Assembly: GCA_902762955.1 (NCBI GenBank)
Contig: CACWQH010000010.1
Span: 1 to 60,711, forward strand
Direction of reading: 5' to 3'
Origin: an uncultured Lachnospiraceae bacterium
GTDB taxonomy: Bacteria; Bacillota; Clostridia; Lachnospirales; Lachnospiraceae
Length of the DNA: 60,711 nt
Part shown: piece by piece, positions 16,217 to 25,600 of the stretch
How positions within the stretch are numbered: the first letter of the stretch is position 1
Layout: every line of letters starts with the position of its first letter
Made by a program: the position numbers and the translations under genes
The notes under the pieces: model-generated
Databases searched by the model: none
Seen by the model: the letters and a program-made list of their open reading frames with translations, nothing else
Told to the model about the DNA's origin: nothing

Positions 16217-17284
16217 TTATTTAGTTCCCATCAAAAACTTCAAAAACGGTATTCTTATACAAACCTCCGAGCAGATAAATGTTACCGGATATGCTAATAT
16301 AACAGGGACAAAATACAGCAATACAGTATTGTTTATGAGTACATCAGAAAACCAATATTGAAACAAAACAACCCAAATAAAATGAATACTAAAGAATAGA
16401 AATGACCGTGATGAAAGATATTTTGATACCTTACCATGAAAATCAAATTTCTTTTTTCCGATACCAATCAAAGCAAGAATCATAAACCATTCGGTAAATG
16501 ATTTTGCAATCGTATTTAGAAGTCCATAATCCTTTCCCGACCATATAAACATATATACATCTAAAATTCCCGCAAAAAGACCGATTAACAAAGTAATCCA
16601 TCTGTATTTTTCTGCTTTTTCTATAATCTTTTCATTCGACAAAATATAATAGCCTATCAAAAATATATAAAGATACTCCGCAAAGCTCTTTCCACCAACC
16701 ACGAGCAGGTCATACAAAAGCGGAAGCGGCACAATAAAAAGACATATTACAAGGAACGGAATATCTCCGCCGCTATTCTTATTCCTGCCAATCCGATTTA
16801 CTAACGCAACTATTCCTAAACCAACAAATGAAATTATAAAAAGAAAATAAAGAAACCAGAACTGACCTACGCCGAATCCACCATCAAATCCCGATAAGTC
16901 TGTCCACTTGGTAAAGAATACTTTATAATGTCCGAAAAAGCTTCCGTCATAACCAAAATTTGTCTTATCTCCTATGTATGCCATAATCGGGCAAAAGAAA
17001 ACAGTACCAAACACAAAAGGAATCAGAAGTCTTTTTATTCTCTCCATAATAAACTGACTGTATGAACGCTTCTTAAGTGCATATCTTGTACTCATTCCCG
17101 CCAGCAAAAACATAATCGGCATATAAAACGGACTAAGAAAAACAACAATACTGCTTATAGCCTTATTGGGCTCAAATACTATATAATTCAATTCTCCCCA
17201 CGTATTAAACGCCTGTGCGGCATGATACGGAACCAGAAGAAGAATCACCATCCATCTTAAATTATCAATAAAGTGTTTTCTCAA
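16217..17284 (-). CDS. acyltransferase-3 family membrane protein
   Basis: This is a 355-residue integral membrane protein of the acyltransferase-3 (OafA/NodX-like) family. The N-terminus (MRKHFIDNLRWMVILLLVPY followed by HAAQ) has the conserved R and H of the first helix. About ten hydrophobic segments follow, with an RIKRLLIPF motif. Such enzymes move acetyl or other acyl groups onto surface carbohydrate or lipid. The start is a TTG, supported by GGAG ten bases upstream; no ATG is placed as well. It lies downstream of the flavin reductase gene, separated by a hairpin. The substrate is unknown. Confidence 0.85.
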   Translation of the reverse strand: MRKHFIDNLRWMVILLLVPYHAAQAFNTWGELNYIVFEPNKAISSIVVFLSPFYMPIMFLLAGMSTRYALKKRSYSQFIMERIKRLLIPFVFGTVFFCPIMAYIGDKTNFGYDGSFFGHYKVFFTKWTDLSGFDGGFGVGQFWFLYFLFIISFVGLGIVALVNRIGRNKNSGGDIPFLVICLFIVPLPLLYDLLVVGGKSFAEYLYIFLIGYYILSNEKIIEKAEKYRWITLLIGLFAGILDVYMFIWSGKDYGLLNTIAKSFTEWFMILALIGIGKKKFDFHGKVSKYLSSRSFLFFSIHFIWVVLFQYWFSDVLINNTVLLYFVPVILAYPVTFICSEVCIRIPFLKFLMGTK

Positions 17285-17316
17285 TTATTTTGTACTCCTA
17301 TCTTTTTATGTGACAC

Positions 17317-17350
17317 GGGGACAGGCACCTTGTCACACGTACCTGTCCCC
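17317..17350. repeat. intergenic hairpin with alternative pairing
   Basis: A perfect 9-bp stem (GGGGACAGG/CCTGTCCCC) encloses 16 nt. TGTGACA just before the first arm can pair instead with TGTCACA in the loop, so two exclusive folds are possible. It lies between the flavin reductase stop and the acyltransferase start. It is similar in feel to dispersed REP-like intergenic repeats, and no T-run follows. Confidence 0.55.
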
Positions 17351-17363
17351 ATAAAATAAATTA

Positions 17364-17837
17364 TTACTCTATAATTCCAACAACCTCACCTATATACATA
17401 TCATGAGGTGCATCACCTGAATATAAGCTTTCGGCAATTTCTTTCGGCATATTGGCTACCGATAACTCCTGTTTAAAAAGTTTATTACATACAAGGGTTA
17501 CCTCTGCTTCTTCAAAACCAACGGAAGCATCCAGCTCTTTGGCAGTAAGTCCTGAATCATTTATCTTATCCATGTCCCTGCCTGATTTTGAGCCGAGCAC
17601 ACCGAGTACTCTTTTATACTCCTCCGGAAAAAAGCTTATTGTAAAATATTCATTATTATCCATAAAGTCATGTGTATATCTTGAGGTTCTCACATACACT
17701 GTTGCCACAGGCTTATTCCATAAGGTTCCGAGTCCGCCCCAGCTTATCGTCATCATATTGAAGCTTTCCTTGTTGCCTGCAGTAAGAAGCGCCCACTTCT
17801 TATCAAATGTCTTGAAAATATCTGTTTTGAATTCCAT
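17364..17837 (-). CDS. flavin reductase-like (split-barrel FMN-binding) protein
   Basis: This 157-residue protein is of the flavin reductase-like split-barrel family. Recognisable segments are KKWALLTAGNKESFNMMTIS, WGGLGTLWNKPVATVYVRTS and RYTHDFMDNNEYFTISFFP. It likely binds FMN; the electron partner and substrate are unknown. Length is normal for the short form of the family. AAAGGTG precedes the ATG. It starts 6 bp after the Na/Pi cotransporter gene on the same strand, which suggests a shared transcript although no functional link is obvious. Confidence 0.85.
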   Translation of the reverse strand: MEFKTDIFKTFDKKWALLTAGNKESFNMMTISWGGLGTLWNKPVATVYVRTSRYTHDFMDNNEYFTISFFPEEYKRVLGVLGSKSGRDMDKINDSGLTAKELDASVGFEEAEVTLVCNKLFKQELSVANMPKEIAESLYSGDAPHDMYIGEVVGIIE

Positions 17838-17843
17838 ATTTTT

Positions 17844-19955
17844 TCACCTTTCTTCTTTATTTTCTTTACTATCTTTATCCTTTTCTTCTGTATTCTTCTC
17901 TTTCTTACTTTCCTTATCCTTACTCTTTTTTTCAGACTTTTCCTTCTTTTCAGCCTTACTCTTCTTTTCTGCCTTTTCTTTCTCTTTTTCAGCCTTTTCT
18001 TCTTTCTTTTTTCTTTCCTTATCAGCTTTATCAGCTTGTTTCTTACTTTCCTTACCGGCCTGCTTTTTACTGTCTTTTCCTGTTAATTCAGCTTCTGCGA
18101 AAACGTCACTTTCCTCTGTCTTTTTTACTTCGCCGTCTTTCATTCCTTCTTCCGCCTTCTTTACCTCCTCTGACTTCTTTACAATAACAGGCAGCTTGTA
18201 TTTATCCTTAAGTTCATCAATCTTCTTGTAGAAGTCCTCATTTTCAGCATTGAGATTTTCCTGAAACTCATGTATGTCATAGCCTTCCTCATCTGTCTGA
18301 AGCACATTTAGAGCTATATTGGAGCAATGGTCTGATATACGCTCGTAATTGGTTATAAGATCAGCAAGCACAAAGCCCATCTCGACGGAGCATTTGCCTT
18401 TACGAAGTCTCTTCATATGTCGTTTACGAACCTCAACGGACAAATCATCTATAAGCTCCTCCAAAGGCTCTACGTTAAGCGCATAGCTCATATTCTCATC
18501 CTCAAAAATCTGGAAGGTCATATTGACTATATCCTTAACGGCTTGCGTAAATACAGTAAATTCCTCTACGCCTTTATTGGAAAATGCAAGCTCCTTTTCA
18601 CTCATTTCCTTGGCAGAATCCGAGATATTAATCGCATGGTCGGAAATTCTTTCTATATCGGATATGCTATGCATAAGCACAGCAAGCTGCTGTGAGGATT
18701 TCGGCGAAAGATGCGCTGTCGAAAGCTTTACAAAATAATTATCAAGCACGTCCTCATAATGGTCTACCAGATCCTCATAGTATAATACCTTTTCGGCAAC
18801 AGCTACATCATATGCTCCTATCATATCTATCGCTTCAAATAATCCGTCCTTTGCATATCGTGACATCTCGATACAAGCAGTTTTGCACTGGCTTAAAGCA
18901 AATTCAGGTGTATTTAAAAATCTGTCATCAAGCATCTTGGAAATGTGCTTTTTCATATCATCGTCCCTGCTCTCATCCTCGGTTCTCGGAATCGTAAGAT
19001 AAGCAAGCTTTTCCAACAAACCTGAAAACGGGAAGAAAACAATAACCGCTACGATGCTTAATACAGTATCAAACAAAGCAACACCCGTACCGTGTGCGGT
19101 TTTATTCAAAAGCTCGAATTCCGCAAAGCTGTTGATACTATAGAATATTATCATAAATGTAACTGATTTAATTATATTATAATAAAGGTGAATTAATGCC
19201 GAACGCCTTGCATTTTTGCCTGCACCTATACTTGAGAGCATAGCGGTTGCACAGGTTCCGATATTGGCACCGAGTACAATAGGTATTGCCGTCGCATAGG
19301 TAATCATACCGGTTGCACAAAGGGATATAAGGATACCGATGGTAGCCGATGAGGACTGGATAACAGCCGTAAGCAAAAATCCCACCAAAAGACCAAGTAT
19401 CGGATTTGAGAACATAGACATGAGCTGTTTAAACTGTGGTACCTCCGATAAAGGAGCCGCTGCACCGGACATCATGCTCATACCAAACATAATCACGGAA
19501 AAGCCTATCATAATCTGTGCTACATTTTTATTCTTTTCCTTTTTACCAAACATAAGGATTGCCACGCCTATTATAGAAATTATAGGTGCAAATACCGTCG
19601 GTTTCAAAAGCTTAAGTATGGTTCCTGTTCCTTCGATACCGGACAAACTGAGTAACCAAGGTGTAATAGTCGCACCTATGGAAGCACCGAGTATAACTCC
19701 GACAGCATTGGAAAGCGCCATTATGCCGGAATTAACAAAACCGACTACCATTACCGTTGTAGCCGACGAGGACTGCATGATTGCAGTAACTACCATTCCG
19801 AGAATAACCGCCATAAACTTATTGGCTGTGAATTTTTCCAGGATAATTTCAAGCTTCCCGCCTGAAGCCTTCTTAAGACCGTCTCCCATGGTGGTCATAC
19901 CATAGAGAAACAAAGAGAGTCCGCCAATTAACTCAAGAATACTGAAAATGTCCAT
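17844..19955 (-). CDS. Na/Pi cotransporter family protein with PhoU-like domain and charged tail
   Basis: This protein of about 703 residues has two Na/Pi cotransporter repeats, each with a QSSSAT signature (MQSSSATTVMVVGFVNSGI and IQSSSATIGILISLCATGMI). About eight to ten membrane segments fill the first 310 residues. A PhoU-like helical domain follows (about residues 330-550). The last 110 residues are an extreme K/E-rich, probably unfolded or coiled tail. Family members end near residue 560, so the tail is an addition. The ATG at 19955 matches the family N-terminus (MDIFSILELIGGLSLFLYGM); a GGAGG site lies 15 nt upstream, which is far. A TTG at 20003 is less likely. It transports phosphate with sodium, or regulates it. 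Confidence 0.88.
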   Translation of the reverse strand: MDIFSILELIGGLSLFLYGMTTMGDGLKKASGGKLEIILEKFTANKFMAVILGMVVTAIMQSSSATTVMVVGFVNSGIMALSNAVGVILGASIGATITPWLLSLSGIEGTGTILKLLKPTVFAPIISIIGVAILMFGKKEKNKNVAQIMIGFSVIMFGMSMMSGAAAPLSEVPQFKQLMSMFSNPILGLLVGFLLTAVIQSSSATIGILISLCATGMITYATAIPIVLGANIGTCATAMLSSIGAGKNARRSALIHLYYNIIKSVTFMIIFYSINSFAEFELLNKTAHGTGVALFDTVLSIVAVIVFFPFSGLLEKLAYLTIPRTEDESRDDDMKKHISKMLDDRFLNTPEFALSQCKTACIEMSRYAKDGLFEAIDMIGAYDVAVAEKVLYYEDLVDHYEDVLDNYFVKLSTAHLSPKSSQQLAVLMHSISDIERISDHAINISDSAKEMSEKELAFSNKGVEEFTVFTQAVKDIVNMTFQIFEDENMSYALNVEPLEELIDDLSVEVRKRHMKRLRKGKCSVEMGFVLADLITNYERISDHCSNIALNVLQTDEEGYDIHEFQENLNAENEDFYKKIDELKDKYKLPVIVKKSEEVKKAEEGMKDGEVKKTEESDVFAEAELTGKDSKKQAGKESKKQADKADKERKKKEEKAEKEKEKAEKKSKAEKKEKSEKKSKDKESKKEKNTEEKDKDSKENKEER

Positions 19956-20098
19956 ATAATGTTTAAATATCCTCCGTAATAATAAAAATTCTTTCCAATT
20001 CAAAAATATATCATAAGCAGGTTAATCGTCAATAACTTTTTATCATGTTCTAAATAAAATACATTTTAATCCCCTAAACTTCTGCTTATCGCTGTAGG

Positions 20099-20408
20099 GT
20101 GTAAGTGAAAATACTTATATATTTCACACCGCCAATACTGTTTTTGCAGGAAAGCATATGAAAAAGGCTGATACACAACTGCCATCAATTTGTGAAATCA
20201 ATAAGCTCAAATCCTTTTAATTCGCACGAAACCGAAAACTCGCTACGCTCAAACAGTTCGGTTTCTGAGCGAATTAATTCGGATTTTCACTTTTGATTTT
20301 ACACAAATCGGGCAAATGTTGTTGTATCAGCCTTTTTCATATGCTTTTCCTGCCCATAGGTAAATAAAGTGTGAAATATATGTATTTTCAATGTATTTTC
20401 ACTTACAC
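20099..20408. repeat. 310-bp nested imperfect palindrome
   Basis: This sequence can fold on itself from end to end. Matched arms are 20099-20113 with 20394-20408 (15 bp, perfect), 20118-20129 with 20369-20380 (12 bp), 20152-20175 with 20323-20346 (24 bp, perfect) and 20228-20236 with 20257-20265 (9 bp), around an apex CTCGCTACGCTC. There is no ORF or transposase. It is the leftmost element of a gene-free 1.4-kb region and could be a non-autonomous mobile element (MITE-like) or a structured RNA. Confidence 0.75.
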
Positions 20409-20447
20409 AGCTTAAAACCGCTCATAATTGTAAAGTTTTAAGCTGTG
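20406..20447. repeat. 13-bp perfect stem-loop
   Basis: CACAGCTTAAAAC (20406-20418) pairs with 20435-20447 over a 16-nt loop. It abuts the end of the 310-bp palindrome, and there is no T-run. Confidence 0.5.
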
Positions 20448-20523
20448 GGTATCATTTCACCACACATATACGATTTCACACCGTAAACATGGCAAACATC
20501 TGACAACATGACAAAATCCTTGA

Positions 20524-20790
20524 TTTACATATAAGACTGCAAAACATCACTCGATTTATAGGTAAAATAATCAATAATCTGTCTGATATAATTCGTAATT
20601 TACCTATAAGTACAGGAGGTGTATCAAATCTTATAGGTAAAATATCCAATAATCTGTCAAAAAAAGCACTTATTTTACCTATAAATCTGCTATATATCAC
20701 TTATCTTATAGGTAATAGTTTCAATCATTAACCAAATTTGCTTCATAAATTACGTATAAATCTTTTTATACTGCTTTCATTATAGGTAAA
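20524..20790. repeat. 75-bp tandem array of alternating inverted TTATAGGTAAA motifs
   Basis: TTATAGGTAAA begins at 20556, 20631, 20706 (last base changed) and 20780. Its reverse complement TTTACCTATAA begins at 20599 and 20674, with degenerate copies at 20524 and 20750. Same-orientation copies are 74-76 bp apart and opposite ones alternate at about 43 and 32 bp. The segment CAATAATCTGTC is also shared by the first two units. Each unit can form a hairpin. A 74-residue frame crosses this array, but it only translates the repeats and has no ribosome binding site. Confidence 0.75.
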
Positions 20791-20889
20791 GCGATTATTG
20801 AAAAGCAATTTTTCTCTTGTATTTAGCTTTTTTCTTGATTTTTAGAGATGAATTTACACACAAATTTAGACTTGACTCATGATTTGAAA

Positions 20890-21001
20890 CAGGTAACAAA
20901 CTCTCCTTTTTTGCCCCTTTTGTTACCGGTTTGCCTCCTTTTGATGCTTGGGTTTTCTTTAAGCAGGTAACAAACCATCCTTTTTTACTGCTTTTGTTAC
21001 C
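20890..21001. repeat. two-unit 74-bp repeat, each with a GGTAACAAA/TTTGTTACC hairpin
   Basis: CAGGTAACAAAC occurs at 20890 and again at 20964, 74 bp apart. Each copy pairs with a TTTTGTTACC 36 bp on, with a CCTTTTTT run in between. The spacing matches the neighbouring 75-bp array although the motif differs. The remaining bases from here to 21100 show nothing recognisable beyond A/T-rich sequence. Confidence 0.65.
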
Positions 21002-21103
21002 ATTTTGTCTTCTTTTTTTACTTTGATATAATCTTATGTAAACCAAGTGTTCTAACTGACATTAACGATAGAATAAGTATAAAAAAAGGTCAGCTTTAAA
21101 TAA

Positions 21104-21187
21104 TAGTTAAATATTAAATATTATTAAATATTAAATATTATTAAATATCAAGTATATCATCATAGTTAAATATCAAGTATATCATCA
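21104..21187. repeat. A/T-rich short tandem repeats
   Basis: TTAAATATTA-type units occupy 21112-21145. A 22-bp direct repeat then begins at 21141 and 21166 (period 25). Confidence 0.7.
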
Positions 21188-21197
21188 CGCGAAGCGT

Positions 21198-21323
21198 GTC
21201 GATTATAGAGCGGTATGTACGAGACCGGCTATAAGCAAGGTACTAAGCATAGCCGTTTGAAACGTGCTATGCGTGTAACTTTGCTTATAGCCGGCTTCGT
21301 GCATACCATACTCTATAATCGAC
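21198..21323. repeat. 126-bp hairpin element, type 2
   Basis: A nearly continuous hairpin. The 13-bp outer arms (21198-21210 with 21311-21323) are perfect. Inside are GGTATG/CATACC, a 14-bp stem (CCGGCTATAAGCAA and its complement) and a 7-bp stem (GCATAGC/GCTATGC) capped by CGTTTGAAACG. It contains GGTACTAAGC, which is also present in the three type 1 elements in this window, but the rest of the sequence is unrelated to them. It ends 35 bp before the paaK promoter. Confidence 0.8.
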
Positions 21324-21357
21324 CCCCTTGCCCGATAAACAGAAGTTTATAATTTAA

Positions 21358-21386
21358 TTGAAAAATAACAGATTTCTTTATATAAT
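21358..21386 (+). promoter_or_regulatory. sigma-A promoter of paaK
   Basis: TTGAAA (21358-21363), a 17-nt spacer and TATAAT (21381-21386). The expected transcript start is near 21393, giving a leader of about 33 nt. Confidence 0.8.
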
Positions 21387-21425
21387 GGATTTTATAAAAT
21401 GCACTAAAGGGGGAAATACAAAAAA

Positions 21426-22661
21426 ATGATAATTTCAGAGCAACAATTGGCGCAGGTAAATGATAGAATCAAGGCTTTGGAAGCTTCGGGAAGCTTCTAC
21501 GGAAAAAAACTTAAGGATGCCGGTATAAGCAGCGTAAACTCACCGGAGGATTTCACTAAGCTTCCGTTTTCAGAGAAAAAGGATTTGCGTGACGCATATC
21601 CGCTCGGTCTTATGACAGCTTCCGAGAAAGATATTGTAAGAATACATTCGTCATCAGGAACTACCGGTAAACCGGTTATAATACCTTATACTGCAAAGGA
21701 TGTTGACGATTGGGCTATTATGTTCAAACGATGCTACGAGATGGCAGGCATAACCAGTATGGATAGAATACATATAACTCCGGGATACGGTCTTTGGACA
21801 GCAGGTATAGGCTTCCAGCTTGGCTGTGAGAAGCTCGGTGCTATGGCAATTCCTATGGGTCCCGGTAATACCGACAAACAGCTTGAAATGATGATGGCTT
21901 TAAAGAGTACGGTTCTTTGTTCCACATCCTCCTATGCTCTTTTGCTTGCCGAAGAAATTAAAAAACGTGGAATCAAGGATAAGATACATCTTAAAAAGGG
22001 TGTAATCGGTTCAGAGCGTTGGAGCGATAAGATGCGTGAAAGTATCAAAAATGAGCTTGGCATAGAGCTTTACGACATCTACGGACTTACTGAAATATAT
22101 GGTCCGGGTATCGGTATCAACTGTCCGGGGGAAACCGCTATGCACTACTGGGATGACTATATCTATCTTGAAATAATCGATCCTGTAACCGGAGAAAATG
22201 TTCCTGACGGAGAGCTTGGCGAAATTGTTATAACTACTCTCGTTAAGGAAGGAGCACCGCTTATCAGATACCGTACACATGATTTATCAAGAATCGTACC
22301 GGGCGAATGTCCATGCGGCTGCAAATATCCTCGCATAGATGTCATTATGGGACGTACTGATGATATGATGAAGATTAAGGGTGTAAATGTATTTCCAAGC
22401 CAGATTGAAGAAATACTCGGTACATTTACAGAGATATCCAGTGAGTACCAGATTCGTATCTCACACCTTGACGGCAAGGATACCATGCGAATATATGTTG
22501 AAACCAACGGAACAGTTGACTTCAATGACTTAAGTAAACGTATCGCTGAAAAGGTAAAGAGCAAAATCGGCTTCACTCCTATTGTTAAGGTAGTCGAAAT
22601 CGGTGTGCTTCCAAGGAGCGAGAAGAAAACAAAGCGTGTAATCGACGAGCGTTACGATTAG
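21426..22661 (+). CDS. paaK: phenylacetate-CoA ligase
   Basis: This 411-residue adenylate-forming ligase is of the PaaK type. Motifs are the ATP-binding SSGTTGKPVIIPYT (near residue 75), DIYGLTEIYGPGIG (near 217), LIRYRTHDLSRI (near 280) and the C-terminal GRTDDMMKIKGVNVFPSQIE (near 311). It makes aryl-acetyl-CoA from phenylacetate or related aryl acids with ATP and CoA; in gut anaerobes it usually pairs with indolepyruvate oxidoreductase, which is present at 8-10 kb. It has its own promoter and a GGGGG-type ribosome binding site. The following TIR protein gene starts 18 bp after its stop, so both are probably one transcript. Confidence 0.92.
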   Translation: MIISEQQLAQVNDRIKALEASGSFYGKKLKDAGISSVNSPEDFTKLPFSEKKDLRDAYPLGLMTASEKDIVRIHSSSGTTGKPVIIPYTAKDVDDWAIMFKRCYEMAGITSMDRIHITPGYGLWTAGIGFQLGCEKLGAMAIPMGPGNTDKQLEMMMALKSTVLCSTSSYALLLAEEIKKRGIKDKIHLKKGVIGSERWSDKMRESIKNELGIELYDIYGLTEIYGPGIGINCPGETAMHYWDDYIYLEIIDPVTGENVPDGELGEIVITTLVKEGAPLIRYRTHDLSRIVPGECPCGCKYPRIDVIMGRTDDMMKIKGVNVFPSQIEEILGTFTEISSEYQIRISHLDGKDTMRIYVETNGTVDFNDLSKRIAEKVKSKIGFTPIVKVVEIGVLPRSEKKTKRVIDERYD

Positions 22662-22679
22662 AATTTTCAGGAGGATTTT

Positions 22680-25600
22680 ATGATAGAACATTACAATGCA
22701 TTTATATCATATAAGCATGCCAAGGAAGATATAAAGGTTGCAGAGGCCGTTCAGCACGGACTTGAGCACTTTCATATTCCAGAAAAAATCAAGAAAAAAA
22801 CCGGTAAAAAACGCATAGAGCGAATATTCAGAGATAAGGAGGAGCTTCCTATAACAAGTGACTTAAGTGAAAATATTGCTTATGCACTTGAGCATTCCGA
22901 TTACCTTATAGTTATCTGCTCTACCAATACCAAGGAATCCATGTGGGTTCCACGCGAAATTGAATTTTTCTTAAGAAATCATTCTCCAAGACAGATTCTT
23001 ACTGTCTTGGTAAATGGTGAACCTCAGGATGTAATACCTGAAATCCTGCTTCATGAAAATCGCATTGTAACTAATGAAAATGGAGAGCAACAGACCATCA
23101 GAATTCCACTTGAGCCGCTCTCCTGCGACTATCGTATGTCTATAAAAAAGGCAAATAAAACAGAGCTTACGAGACTTGCAAGTGCAGTTATCGGCTGTTC
23201 CTATGATGAGCTTATGAACAGACAAAGGCAGTATAAAATGAGACGTCTTACTCTTACCTTTTCCTGTTTTCTTGCCCTTGCACTGGCATTTAGCGGATAT
23301 ATGCTATATAGCCGTAACCAAATAAAAAAGAACTATCTTGAATCACTCAGAAACCAGTCCCGTTATCTTGCTTCCGAATCCGAACAGTTCTTTAAAAATG
23401 AGCAAAGAATGACGGCTATTCAGCTTGCCCTTGCGGCACTTCCGTCGGACAAAAATGATGAAAGGCCTGTTACCGCTGAAGCAATACGTGCACTTACTGA
23501 TGCAACACTTGCATATACTTCGCTTAGCGGAAACAACATATATGCCGAATGGAGTTATCAGATGCCAAATCCTATCTTGGAATTTATGATTTCACCGGAT
23601 GGCACCTATCTCGCTGCTAGAGATTCTTCAGACAATGTTAAGGTATGGAAGACAGCTTCTCACAATGAAACGTTTTCTATTGATAATATCAGCGAAATCA
23701 TCGGCATGACATTTATATCCGATGATAAGCTTTTGATATGGTCCGATAAAAAGGCCACTCTTTATAATTCAGAATCCGGAAATGAAAGCTGGAGCTACAG
23801 CCTGTCCGAAGGATATTTTGCTTATGATGACATTATGCTTAAAAGTGACGGAGAAATATTATTAAATGTATCCAATACCAAGCTTATAACCTTAAGTTCA
23901 TCAGACGGAAAACCGGGTAAGGAATATACCTTCCCTGAAAAGGAAGGAGACTCATACCTTCGCTTTGCTGATTTTACACTTTCTCCTGATGAAAGCTCTG
24001 CCGCATTTACGGCAAACGACTTTGGAGATAGCTATCGCATCGGTACAATAACATTTAAAACAAGTGATATAAAATTATCAGACGTTTCAAATGACAGAAT
24101 CAAGAATATAAGTTGGGCTGATGCATCACATATTGTAGCTGCTTATGCAACCAACGATTTAGATTCAAATGTTTCAATGTTTAACAACTCATATCTTTCA
24201 ACAGACCACACACTTATAGAGTGCTATGAAAAGAAGGATTTAAACAAGATATGGGATTATGATTTTACAAGTACAGAGGTTAATATCTATGATGAATTCC
24301 TCTCTCTTCCACCTATGGAGGCAGTTGCTTTTTGTAATGGCAATATCGCAAAGATGTTTGATATAAAAACAGGTGAGGTTCTTTATGATCACAATGTCAA
24401 TGATTCTATTGTTGATATCAGCGACAGAGATGGTGACGGTTGGCCTATATACATAACAAAAAATGGTGGACTTGTAACACCTTCTCCTTCAAGCGGAACC
24501 GATTCGGTAATCCTTACCCAATTATTTACTGATGATATAAGCGATGTGGCTATAAGCAGCGGCGTATATGCACATCAACGTTTAGGCAAGGAAATAATAT
24601 ATTATGGTCTGTATGTATCAGATCCTGAGTGGGTGGAAATAAATGAAGAACTTGTACTGGGACGTCTGCTGGATAGCTTTTACATGATTGAGGATACTCT
24701 GGCTATAATAACTTCCGAAAACGATGAACCGACACTAACAGTTATTAATCTTGAAAATAATGATTACTCACAGATGGTTATCGGTGAAATGGGAACCTCT
24801 GTTTCACAATATAAAATATTGGGTATCAATTCAGAAAAGCTTTATATCCTTTCAACAAACTATATAAGCTTTAACATAATTACGATTGATTTGGGAAGCA
24901 AAAAAATGGCGGTTTCAGAGGACTTTGATTCCTACTCATATTCATCAATGTTATGCAGCTTCAATGCCGGCAAATTTGTATACATTGTCGAGAAGGGTGG
25001 AAAGCAGGCTGTTGTAACCTATGATGTAGAAAAAGGCGATTCAACTTCAGTCGAAATACCTTATGAAATTAATAATTTTTCCGCAGCTCCGGTTTATATA
25101 AATAATGCTGATAAGGTTTATTTTGCCGGTGAAAATGATTGTATTATTGATTTAAAATCAGAAACCGTAAATGAGGTTAAGCTTCCTGATGAATGGGTTA
25201 CCACTAACATTATCTCTCCTAACGATTCAGGAAATGAGATTGCGGTTTCAGACGGTTCAAACATATTATTGGTAAACCAAAGCGGTGATATAATATTTAC
25301 AATCCAATGTCCGGGAACTGAACCGATTGGAATAGCATTCTTAAAGGATAAAAAGGATGAAGAAAAAGAGCTCCTCGTTGCCTATAATAACGGTTCACTT
25401 TACAGATACAGCACAAAGGACGGACATTTTATAAGTAAATCCGATCTTTCAACCTACCAAAATATGGAATACAAAGCAAGCTTTAGCTTTGACTATGACA
25501 ACGATATATTATATGTTCAGGTCGGTATGCTTACTGATGTAATTGATTTGGAAAGCATGTATGAAACAGCATGTATCGAAAACAGCCTTGGACATCATAT

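Noticed and set aside
17452-18231. 259-residue plus-strand frame rich in Ser/Phe/Leu
   Set aside because: Antisense shadow of the lysine-rich tail of the Na/Pi cotransporter and of the flavin reductase gene.
20476-20700. 74-residue minus-strand frame with 25-residue internal repeats
   Set aside because: It only translates the 75-bp DNA array; there is no ribosome binding site, the composition is unlike the neighbours, and the DNA motifs are conserved in both orientations, which does not fit coding selection.
20524-21001. Possible CRISPR array
   Set aside because: Repeats of 11-12 bp alternate in orientation and the intervening sequences are partly related; no cas genes nearby.
20795-21046. 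83-residue lysine-rich minus-strand frame
   Set aside because: It overlaps the 74-bp repeat pair, has no convincing ribosome binding site and no recognised similarity; open by repeat composition.
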